From Aquifex sp964425585 (GTDB lineage Bacteria; Aquificota; Aquificia; Aquificales; Aquificaceae): a stretch of DNA of 6,564 bases. Positions 1-5,485 of this stretch are shown piece by piece. A program made the position numbers and the translations under genes. The first letter of the stretch is position 1. The number at the start of each line of letters is the position of its first letter. Location: contig CAYRMG010000056.1 in the NCBI GenBank assembly GCA_964425585.1, forward strand, positions 1 through 6,564, read 5' to 3'. A model generated the notes under the pieces. The model saw only the letters and a program-made list of their open reading frames with translations, ran no database searches and was not told the origin of the DNA.

Positions 1-410
1 AGCCTTATTCCGTTGTATTCGGTATCCTGTGCTATCTTTTGTATGGCATCTCTCAGGTTTTCTATATCTCTTTGGAGGGCAGCTCTTGCATTTGGGTCGT
101 TAATATCGTTTGCCGCACTTACAGCTTTTTGATACATGGTTTTTAACTTATCGTAGATTTGTGCAACTCCACCTTCGGCTATCTGGAGGGCGGATATGGC
201 AAACTGAATATTTCTATTACCCTGTTCAAGCCCAGCCGAGACAAGAGAAAGCTGATCCGCTATGAAAAGTCCCGAGGCATCATCAGCTGCGGACAGTATC
301 CTCAGACCGGTTGATAATCTTAGCAAGGATTTGTTCATAAGTCTTTCATTTTGTTTTAAACTGGTATAAGTAACGGCTGCTTCATAATTGTAATTAATTC
401 TCGTTGCCAT
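1..410 (-). CDS. flaA: Flagellin, N-terminal 136 codons (partial, runs off the left edge)
   Basis: Structural subunit of the flagellar filament, exported through the flagellar type III apparatus and polymerised outside the cell. The reverse-strand translation from the ATG at 410 gives a typical flagellin D0/D1 N-terminus: MATRINYNYEAA at the start, the RLSTGLRI motif (residues 31-38), SAADDASGL (40-48), the long helix NRNIQFAISALQIAEGG (65-81), and EYNGIR at the end of the visible part (131-136). The start is fixed by an AGGGAGGT ribosome binding site six bases upstream. The C-terminal half, including the variable and distal D1/D0 parts, is outside the window. The gene follows the dienelactone hydrolase gene on the same strand but has its own sigma-28 promoter, so it is probably a separate late flagellar gene. 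The residues corresponding to the TLR5-binding patch differ from enterobacterial flagellin (see findings). Family assignment is secure; the symbol flaA rather than fliC is a naming choice. Confidence 0.95.
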   Translation of the reverse strand, partial: MATRINYNYEAAVTYTSLKQNERLMNKSLLRLSTGLRILSAADDASGLFIADQLSLVSAGLEQGNRNIQFAISALQIAEGGVAQIYDKLKTMYQKAVSAANDINDPNARAALQRDIENLRDAIQKIAQDTEYNGIR

Positions 411-416
411 CTTCTT

Positions 417-424
417 ACCTCCCT
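417..424 (-). promoter_or_regulatory. Ribosome binding site of the flagellin gene
   Basis: Read on the minus strand this is AGGGAGGT, followed by six bases (AAGAAG) and the ATG at 410. The strong anti-SD match and standard spacing support the chosen start and high translation, as expected for an abundant filament protein. Confidence 0.85.
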
Positions 425-445
425 TTGAGTTCTTCCTATTTTTTT

Positions 446-472
446 ATATCGGCGATAGAAGGAAAAATTTTA
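446..472 (-). promoter_or_regulatory. Sigma-28 (FliA) promoter for flagellin
   Basis: On the minus strand TAAA (472-469) is followed by exactly 15 bases and then GCCGATAT (453-446). The bacterial sigma-28 consensus is TAAA-N15-GCCGATAA, so only the last base differs. The predicted transcription start lies just downstream, around 438-440, giving a leader of roughly 30 nt that contains the flagellin ribosome binding site. Aquifex aeolicus is known to encode FliA, whose complex with the anti-sigma factor FlgM has been solved structurally, so the recognising factor exists in this lineage. The promoter sits entirely in the 81-bp gap behind the dienelactone hydrolase gene. Confidence 0.9.
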
Positions 473-491
473 GAGAGGGAAGGGAAAAAGG

Positions 492-1187
492 TTAGGTGAG
501 ATACTCTTTGAAGAATTCTACGGTTAAGTTCCAGGCGTCCTGTGCCCTGCAAGGGTCGTAAACATCTTCTCTTTTTTCATTTAGAAATGCGTGGGTAACC
601 CCCGAGTAGATTTTTATCTTTACATCAACACCGTTCTTCCATACCTTCTTTGCTATATCTATAACCTCGTCGTTATTAACAAATTCATCTTTTTCCGCAA
701 GTATAAAGAATATGGGAATCTTTATATTTTCAGAATCTATTTTCGTTAGCTGGGGAAGTCCGTAAAAAGGAACGCTTGCATCTATCAGCTGCGGGAACTT
801 TCCTGCGAAATACATTGAGAGCGTCCCTCCGCAACAAAATCCCGTTACACCGATTTTTTTGGGAGATGTATATCTGCATTCTTTTAGAAATTCAACGGAT
901 GCCTTAAAAATAGCATCTACTTTATCCATCCTGTTTTCAAACATATCCGTCATAAGTTTCCCTGCATCATCGGGGTTATCCGCATACTTTCCTTCGTAAA
1001 AGTCCGGTGCAAAGGCTACAAAACCTTCTTGGGCAAATCTGTCACAAATTTCCTTTATATTGGAAAGAGGACTTTCAAGACCCCACCACTCGTGAATTAC
1101 TATTACGCCGGGTCCGCCCCATTTCGGCGTAGCTATATAGCCTTTTACCTTAACACCGTTTTTTTCAAACTCTACCATTTGTCCCAT
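492..1187 (-). CDS. Dienelactone hydrolase family protein (alpha/beta hydrolase)
   Basis: A single-domain cytoplasmic alpha/beta hydrolase of 231 residues, the usual family length. The catalytic triad of dienelactone hydrolases is visible: nucleophile Cys118 in GFCCGG, Asp167 in AEKDEF, and His199 in THAF, together with Glu33 in the HEWWGL motif, matching Glu36 of the Pseudomonas enzyme (numbering from the ATG at 1187). No signal peptide or membrane segment is seen. An in-frame GTG at 1196 would add three residues but overlaps the GGAGGT ribosome binding site (1200-1195); the ATG at 1187 lies seven bases after that site and is preferred. The gene starts 30 nt after the glycosyltransferase stop, so the two are probably cotranscribed. 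Family members cleave cyclic esters such as dienelactone in chlorocatechol degradation, but many have unknown substrates. No aromatic-degradation gene is nearby, so the real substrate cannot be named. Family is certain, function is not. Confidence 0.9.
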   Translation of the reverse strand: MGQMVEFEKNGVKVKGYIATPKWGGPGVIVIHEWWGLESPLSNIKEICDRFAQEGFVAFAPDFYEGKYADNPDDAGKLMTDMFENRMDKVDAIFKASVEFLKECRYTSPKKIGVTGFCCGGTLSMYFAGKFPQLIDASVPFYGLPQLTKIDSENIKIPIFFILAEKDEFVNNDEVIDIAKKVWKNGVDVKIKIYSGVTHAFLNEKREDVYDPCRAQDAWNLTVEFFKEYLT

Positions 1188-1194
1188 TCTAACC

Positions 1195-1200
1195 ACCTCC
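1195..1200 (-). promoter_or_regulatory. Ribosome binding site deciding the dienelactone hydrolase start
   Basis: Minus-strand GGAGGT, seven bases before the ATG at 1187. It overlaps the upstream in-frame GTG at 1196-1194, so that codon cannot use it, which argues for a 231-residue rather than a 234-residue protein. Confidence 0.8.
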
Positions 1201-1217
1201 TTGTTAATCTTCTATAA

Positions 1218-2042
1218 TTAAATTTTCTCACTATCACAATAATTTGATAAAAGGAAAATCTCCATTAATTCAACAAGTTTCTTAAAAAGGTCATTCGGAT
1301 TTAAGCACGGTCTTTCCTTACATACGTTCGGAAAACACGGAGAACATTCGTAATCAAGACTGATAACCTCAATACTTTTTCCGATAGGTCGCCAGACAAC
1401 TTTATCCGTAGGTCCGTAAATGGCTATACCTTTAACGCCTAAATAGGACGCAAGGTGTGTTATTCCGCTATCAAGACCTATGTAAAAGCCTGCAGTCTTT
1501 AAGTTTTTTGCTATTTCAAGGGGCGATAAACTAAAGAAATTCGGCTTTAATAACTCCGTCAGTTCCGCTTCCGCTTCTCCGAGAAGGTAGACATACTCAA
1601 TATTTTTGCTTTTCAAATAATTGCTTATGTATAAGAAAAGTTCAAGGGAGGGATTCTTTTTCTTTGAACCGCTTGAAGGATGTATAACAACCTTTCCTTT
1701 CAAAGGGGAGTTTTCATAAAACTTTATGGGAAGAATGGGGGAGTAAAGGGGGGGAAGGTTTAGCTCCTTTAAGTAGTATTCAAGTATCCAAATTCTTTCT
1801 TCGGGGAAAGGTTTTAAATTTCCGTCAAAGGAAATAATAATCCTCCTTTCATACTCTCCTTCGGGTATCTCGGAGTATACTTCATCTGCAAAACCCGCAT
1901 ACTTTGCTATCTTGAAGTAATCCGTGTTTCCCACTGCAATTGTTCTGTATCCCAGCTTTTTAAATATTTCAAGAATGGGAAAGGTAAATAGTGTATCTCC
2001 GAGTCCTCCCCTTCTGTAAAGGAGAACGCTTTTTTTACTCAT
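1218..2042 (-). CDS. Glycosyltransferase family 9 (heptosyltransferase-like) protein
   Basis: A GT-B fold sugar transferase of the ADP-heptose:LPS heptosyltransferase family (WaaC/WaaF/RfaF type), likely acting at the cytoplasmic face of the inner membrane on lipopolysaccharide core. The N-terminal GGLGDTLFTFP motif (12-22) contains Asp16, matching the conserved catalytic Asp near the N-terminus of WaaC. HPSSGS (121-126) starts the C-terminal donor-binding domain, followed by GLDSGITHLASYLG (189-202) and YGPTDKVVW (209-217). A cysteine cluster, Cys233, Cys236, Cys241 and Cys246, follows, as often seen in WaaF-like proteins. At 274 residues it is shorter than the roughly 320-350 usual for WaaC/WaaF. 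The ATG at 2042 is the only plausible start: a TAA lies in frame six bases upstream and GDTLF follows closely. No Shine-Dalgarno lies at normal distance. Acceptor and exact donor cannot be assigned from sequence; heptose is inferred from the family. Confidence 0.88.
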   Translation of the reverse strand: MSKKSVLLYRRGGLGDTLFTFPILEIFKKLGYRTIAVGNTDYFKIAKYAGFADEVYSEIPEGEYERRIIISFDGNLKPFPEERIWILEYYLKELNLPPLYSPILPIKFYENSPLKGKVVIHPSSGSKKKNPSLELFLYISNYLKSKNIEYVYLLGEAEAELTELLKPNFFSLSPLEIAKNLKTAGFYIGLDSGITHLASYLGVKGIAIYGPTDKVVWRPIGKSIEVISLDYECSPCFPNVCKERPCLNPNDLFKKLVELMEIFLLSNYCDSEKI

Positions 2043-2046
2043 GTTT

Positions 2047-2052
2047 TATAAT
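2047..2052 (+). promoter_or_regulatory. Probable -10 element of the serA promoter in the divergent gap
   Basis: Perfect TATAAT on the plus strand, 33 bases before the serA start, so transcription would begin around 2059 and leave a leader of about 27 nt that includes the ribosome binding site. No good TTGACA-like -35 lies 16-18 bases upstream; that stretch is the start of the divergent glycosyltransferase gene. On the opposite strand the same bases read within TTATAAA, so the element could serve both directions. The -10 match is seen; its activity is inferred. Confidence 0.55.
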
Positions 2053-2072
2053 TAATTTCTTACTCCCATCAC

Positions 2073-2078
2073 GGAGGT
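2073..2078 (+). promoter_or_regulatory. Ribosome binding site that selects the TTG start of serA
   Basis: GGAGGT followed by seven bases and TTG at 2086. The ideal spacing, and the match of the following residues (YKVLITDPI) to the normal N-terminus of phosphoglycerate dehydrogenases, make TTG the initiation codon. Confidence 0.88.
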
Positions 2079-2085
2079 AAAGGGA

Positions 2086-3684
2086 TTGTATAAGGTATTA
2101 ATTACCGACCCCATAGCTCCCGAGGGTATTGAACTTCTTGAAAAAGACCCGGAAATTGAGGTTTACAACGAACCCGAGATATCTTATGAGGAGCTACTTG
2201 AGATAGTTAAGGATTTTGACGCAATAATAACGAGGAGTAGAACACCCGTAACGAAGGAGCTTATAGAAAGGGGTGAAAAGCTGAAGGTTATAGGAAGAGC
2301 CGGCGTGGGTGTTGATAACGTAGATATTGAGGCTGCAACAAAGAAAGGTATACTCGTAGTAAATACTCCCGGTGCAAATACCATAGGGGCTACCGAACTT
2401 ACGTTAATGCATATGCTTACCATAATGAGAAATGGTCATAAAGCTCATGAAAACGTGCTTTCATACAGATGGGATAGGAAAAAATTTATGGGAGAGGAGC
2501 TTTACGGAAAGACACTCGGCATAATAGGGCTCGGAAATATAGGCTCCCAGGTTGCAATCAGGGCTAAAGCCTTCGGAATGAAAGTTATGGCCTACGACCC
2601 GTATATTCCGAAGGAAAAGGCTGACCGTCTGGGTGTTAAGCTTGTTGACAATCTCCACGATATGTTAAAAGAGATAGACGTTCTTACGATACACGCACCC
2701 CTTACCCACGAGACTAAGAACATGATTGATGAAAAAGAGTTTGAGATTATGAAGGACGGCGTTTACATAGTTAATTGTGCAAGGGGAGGAATAATAAACG
2801 AAAAGGCTCTTATAAAGTATATGGAAACGGGAAAAATAAAGGGGGTTGCCCTTGACGTATACTCAAAAGAACCCCCTCCTCCCGAGTTCGTTGATGAATT
2901 AAAAAGGCTTTCTGATAAAGTAAACATCTCCCTCAGTCCTCATATAGGTGCAAACACCTATGAGTCCCAGAGGAATGTCGCGGTAATAGTGGCCCAGCAG
3001 GTTCTTAAGGCGCTCAAGGGGCAAACTGTAGAGTATGCCGTAAACGCACCATTTCCCGACCTATCGGTTCTTACACTTATAAAGCCTTATCTTGACCTTG
3101 CGGAAAAACTCGGTAAGTTTCTCGTTCAATGGACGGACGAAGGTATAAGGTCTGTTCATATAGAGGTAAGGGGAGATATAGCACAGCACTTTCAACCTAT
3201 TTCTTCCGCGGTCCTTAAGGGAATACTTGAGGAGGTTGTTGACTTTCCCGTCAACATAATAAACGCATTTTACGTCGCAAGGGATAGGGGCATAAGCGTT
3301 GAGGAACTTTCATCCGAAGAAACACCGGATTTTAAGCATTACATAAAGGTTGTTGTAAAAAATGGAAGGGAAAAGATAGTGGCCGGAACAGTTCTGGAGG
3401 GACAGATTCCGAGAATTACCGAAATAGATAACTACAAGGTTGATATTGAACCGGAAGGTAATCTGCTGGTATTTGAGAATAAAGACGTTCCGGGTGTGAT
3501 AGGAAAGATAGGCTCAATTCTGGGAAGTGCAAATATAAATATAGCGGGGTTCAGGCTGGGTAGGGAAAGGAAGGGAGGCATAGCGATAGGAATTCTTAAT
3601 CTTGACGACCCCGTTCCTCAGCATATTCTTGAGGAAATAAAGAAGATACCCGAGATACTCTTCGTTAAGCAAATTCTCCTTTAG
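2086..3684 (+). CDS. serA: D-3-phosphoglycerate dehydrogenase
   Basis: Cytoplasmic enzyme oxidising 3-phosphoglycerate to 3-phosphohydroxypyruvate with NAD+, the first committed step of serine synthesis. The 532-residue protein has the long architecture. An N-terminal substrate domain carries GRAGVGVDNVD (70-80). The Rossmann nucleotide domain has GLGNIG (148-153) with acidic Asp171 at the end of the second strand. The catalytic set of the D-2-hydroxyacid dehydrogenase family is complete: Arg233 in NCARGG, Glu262 in SKEPPP, His286 in SPHIGA. Residues about 320-455 form the ASB-type intervening region, and about 458-532 an ACT domain (LVFENKDVPGVIGKIGSIL begins it), the usual site of serine feedback inhibition. 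Length fits the M. tuberculosis-type enzyme rather than the shorter E. coli form. It starts at TTG with an ideal GGAGGT site. It is divergent from the glycosyltransferase gene and convergent with pstA, sharing overlapping stop codons, so it is probably monocistronic. No serB or serC is nearby. Confidence 0.97.
   Translation: MYKVLITDPIAPEGIELLEKDPEIEVYNEPEISYEELLEIVKDFDAIITRSRTPVTKELIERGEKLKVIGRAGVGVDNVDIEAATKKGILVVNTPGANTIGATELTLMHMLTIMRNGHKAHENVLSYRWDRKKFMGEELYGKTLGIIGLGNIGSQVAIRAKAFGMKVMAYDPYIPKEKADRLGVKLVDNLHDMLKEIDVLTIHAPLTHETKNMIDEKEFEIMKDGVYIVNCARGGIINEKALIKYMETGKIKGVALDVYSKEPPPPEFVDELKRLSDKVNISLSPHIGANTYESQRNVAVIVAQQVLKALKGQTVEYAVNAPFPDLSVLTLIKPYLDLAEKLGKFLVQWTDEGIRSVHIEVRGDIAQHFQPISSAVLKGILEEVVDFPVNIINAFYVARDRGISVEELSSEETPDFKHYIKVVVKNGREKIVAGTVLEGQIPRITEIDNYKVDIEPEGNLLVFENKDVPGVIGKIGSILGSANINIAGFRLGRERKGGIAIGILNLDDPVPQHILEEIKKIPEILFVKQILL
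3681..3684. other. Overlapping stop codons of convergent serA and pstA
   Basis: The four bases TTAG contain the serA stop TAG (3682-3684, plus strand) and the pstA stop TAA (3683-3681, minus strand). There is no intergenic space, and I see no GC-rich hairpin with a T-run next to the junction on either strand. Termination of both units must therefore occur inside the opposing gene, or be Rho-dependent. Confidence 0.9.
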
Positions 3685-4541
3685 GCTTTTTTCCGCCCTA
3701 TCAAATACTTTGAAAGTATAAAGAATATAAGCGTGAGGAAGGTAAGTATAAATGCGGAAGCCCAGGCCTTTCTGTGCCAATCTTCGTAAGGACCCATAAC
3801 GTAAACAAAAATGGTAACCGTGAGGGAAGCCATAGGCTCAAATATGTTATAGGTTGTGAAGTTGTTGTTAAAAGATGTAAACAGGAGAGGGGCTGTTTCT
3901 CCCGCTATTCTTGCTATTCCCAGTATCACACCCGTGAGTATCCCCCTTTTTGCTGCAACCAGAGAAACGTCCTTTATGACCTGCCACTTGTAGGCGCCAA
4001 GGGCGTAAGCTGCTTCCCTGAGTGAATCGGGGACAAGCTTAAGTATTTGTGCGGTAGTTATCGCTATTACCGGGAGCATAAGAAGTGCAAGGGCTACAGA
4101 ACCGCTGAGTCCGAAGAAGTGTCCTACGGGTTTTACAAGTATGGCATAAACAGCGGTTCCTACGATTATTGAGGGAAGACTAACAAGTGAGTCCGTCATA
4201 GTTCTCATAAACTCAACAAACTTGCTGTATCTTCCGTATTCGGTGAAAAATATTCCCGCTGCTATGCCCAACGGAACACCTATCAGAGTAGCTATGAAGG
4301 TTATAAGAAAGTGGCCGATGAAGGCATGCTTTAATCCTCCCCCTTCAACACCGGGAGGTTTTGGGTCTTCAAGAACTAAAGATAAGCTTATGTTTTGAAA
4401 GCCGTTTATAAATACATCTATGAGAATCCAGAAAAGCCAAAAAATGCCGTAAACCGCCGTCAGAAAGGAAAGAAATAGAATAACAACACTCTTTATTTTC
4501 CTGTATTTAATATTCCTTTCTAAATGCCTGATATCCTCCAT
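3681..4541 (-). CDS. pstA: Phosphate ABC transporter permease PstA
   Basis: Inner-membrane permease subunit of the high-affinity phosphate importer, pairing with PstC to form the translocation path. The 286-residue length is close to the E. coli protein. About six hydrophobic segments are visible: roughly 18-46, 72-100, 118-137, 146-166, 200-222 and 258-282. The EAA coupling loop that contacts the ATPase is at about 174-200 (SLREAAYALGAYKWQVIKDV). The following GIARIAGETAPLL (208-220) holds Arg211 and Glu215, the conserved polar pair in the membrane that is functionally important in E. coli PstA/PstC. The start ATG at 4541 has GGAG five bases upstream and overlaps the end of pstC by 22 nt, which suggests translational coupling. 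The expected next gene, pstB, is absent: the stop codon overlaps that of convergent serA. The order S-C-A and the absence of a second substrate-binding protein make phosphate the clear substrate. Confidence 0.96.
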   Translation of the reverse strand: MEDIRHLERNIKYRKIKSVVILFLSFLTAVYGIFWLFWILIDVFINGFQNISLSLVLEDPKPPGVEGGGLKHAFIGHFLITFIATLIGVPLGIAAGIFFTEYGRYSKFVEFMRTMTDSLVSLPSIIVGTAVYAILVKPVGHFFGLSGSVALALLMLPVIAITTAQILKLVPDSLREAAYALGAYKWQVIKDVSLVAAKRGILTGVILGIARIAGETAPLLFTSFNNNFTTYNIFEPMASLTVTIFVYVMGPYEDWHRKAWASAFILTFLTLIFFILSKYLIGRKKA

Positions 4542-5485
4542 TTTTTCTCCAGCCTTCTGAAGATTATAAACTTACTGATGATAAGAAGCATAAAGGACAT
4601 TACAAAGAGAATAAGCGCAAGGTAGTATAGGGAAGAGAGGTAAATATCCTTATCCGCTTCGGTAAACTCGTTAGCTATCGCTACGGTTATTGTTGTGAAG
4701 TTATCAAAGAGGGATTTTGGAATTTGATGAACGTTTCCCGTTAAAAAAGCTATTGCCATGGTCTCACCGAGTGCCCTTCCCGTTGAGAGTATAAGTCCGC
4801 CCACGATGCCGGGGAAGGAGTAGGGCAGAACCACATCCTTTATTACTTCCCACTTAGTTGCTCCCATTCCGTAGCCCGCTTCTTTTAAAATCTGGGGTGT
4901 CATCTCAAAGGTATCTTTTACTATCGCTGCCATAAAGGGAATTATCATTATTGATAGAACCAAACTTGAGGTTATAAGGTCTATACCGGTCGGTATTCCA
5001 TCAAAAAGCTTGCCTATAACAGGAACATCCATAAATGTATCCTGGAGGAAAGGCTCAACGTATTCCCCCATAAGAGGCGCTATTACGAAAAAGCCCCACA
5101 TCCCGTAAATGATGCTGGGTATAGCACCAAGGAGCTCAACCGCGGTCGTGAATACGGGTTTAAGAGGTTTAGGGCTAAGCTCCGTTATAAAGATTGCTAT
5201 ACCTATACAAACGGGAACAGCTACGGTCGCAGCTATAGCGGTTGTGAGAAGAGTTCCGACTATAGCAGGAAGTCCCCCGAATATATCCCTTACAGGGTCC
5301 CAGGTAGTTCCGAAAATAAAACTTATTCCGAACTTCTGTATTGAAAGCCAGGCCTCTTTTAGTATAGACCCGCCTATCAATAACGGGTATATGAGACCGA
5401 GAAACAATGCAATAAAAAGAAGGGAAAAGAAAACGAGCTTTTCAATGAACTCGTCTCTTTTTCTTCTCATTTTAATACCATCCAT
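4520..5485 (-). CDS. pstC: Phosphate ABC transporter permease PstC
   Basis: Inner-membrane permease partner of PstA, 321 residues, near the E. coli length. A basic cytoplasmic N-terminus (KMRRKR, 5-10) is followed by about six hydrophobic segments near 16-38, 72-101, 114-136, 168-189, 222-247 and 282-308. A long external loop after the first segment (about 40-70, with FGTTWDP) is typical of PstC. The EAA loop is at about 199-220 (ILKEAGYGMGATKWEVIKDV), and STGRALGET (234-242) contains Arg237 and Glu241, equivalent to the essential Arg/Glu pair described for E. coli PstC. The ATG at 5485 is preferred over the in-frame ATG at 5470 because GGAGG (5494-5490) lies four bases before it but 19 before the other. 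The start overlaps pstS by 14 nt and the end overlaps pstA by 22 nt, so translation of the three genes is probably coupled. Confidence 0.96.
   Translation of the reverse strand: MDGIKMRRKRDEFIEKLVFFSLLFIALFLGLIYPLLIGGSILKEAWLSIQKFGISFIFGTTWDPVRDIFGGLPAIVGTLLTTAIAATVAVPVCIGIAIFITELSPKPLKPVFTTAVELLGAIPSIIYGMWGFFVIAPLMGEYVEPFLQDTFMDVPVIGKLFDGIPTGIDLITSSLVLSIMIIPFMAAIVKDTFEMTPQILKEAGYGMGATKWEVIKDVVLPYSFPGIVGGLILSTGRALGETMAIAFLTGNVHQIPKSLFDNFTTITVAIANEFTEADKDIYLSSLYYLALILFVMSFMLLIISKFIIFRRLEKKWRISGI

Noticed and set aside
411..491. Intrinsic terminator after the hydrolase gene
   Set aside because: The minus strand after the stop is pyrimidine-rich with T-runs, but I find no stem able to form a GC-rich hairpin before them.
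1188..1196. GTG at 1196 as the start of the hydrolase gene
   Set aside because: The GTG overlaps the GGAGGT that is ideally spaced for the ATG at 1187, so using it would leave no ribosome binding site.
1029..1217. A 62-codon plus-strand open frame opposite the start of the hydrolase gene
   Set aside because: It is antisense to the conserved N-terminal region of the hydrolase with no start signals.
1218..2042. Glycosyltransferase as a dedicated flagellin glycosylation enzyme
   Set aside because: The GT9 motifs point to LPS heptosyltransferases, and the flagellin gene has a separate sigma-28 promoter and a gene in between, so proximity alone does not support the link.
3514..3780. An 88-codon minus-strand open frame spanning the serA/pstA ends
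   Set aside because: It overlaps the ACT domain of serA and the pstA C-terminus, both well-supported, and has no ribosome binding site or recognisable content.
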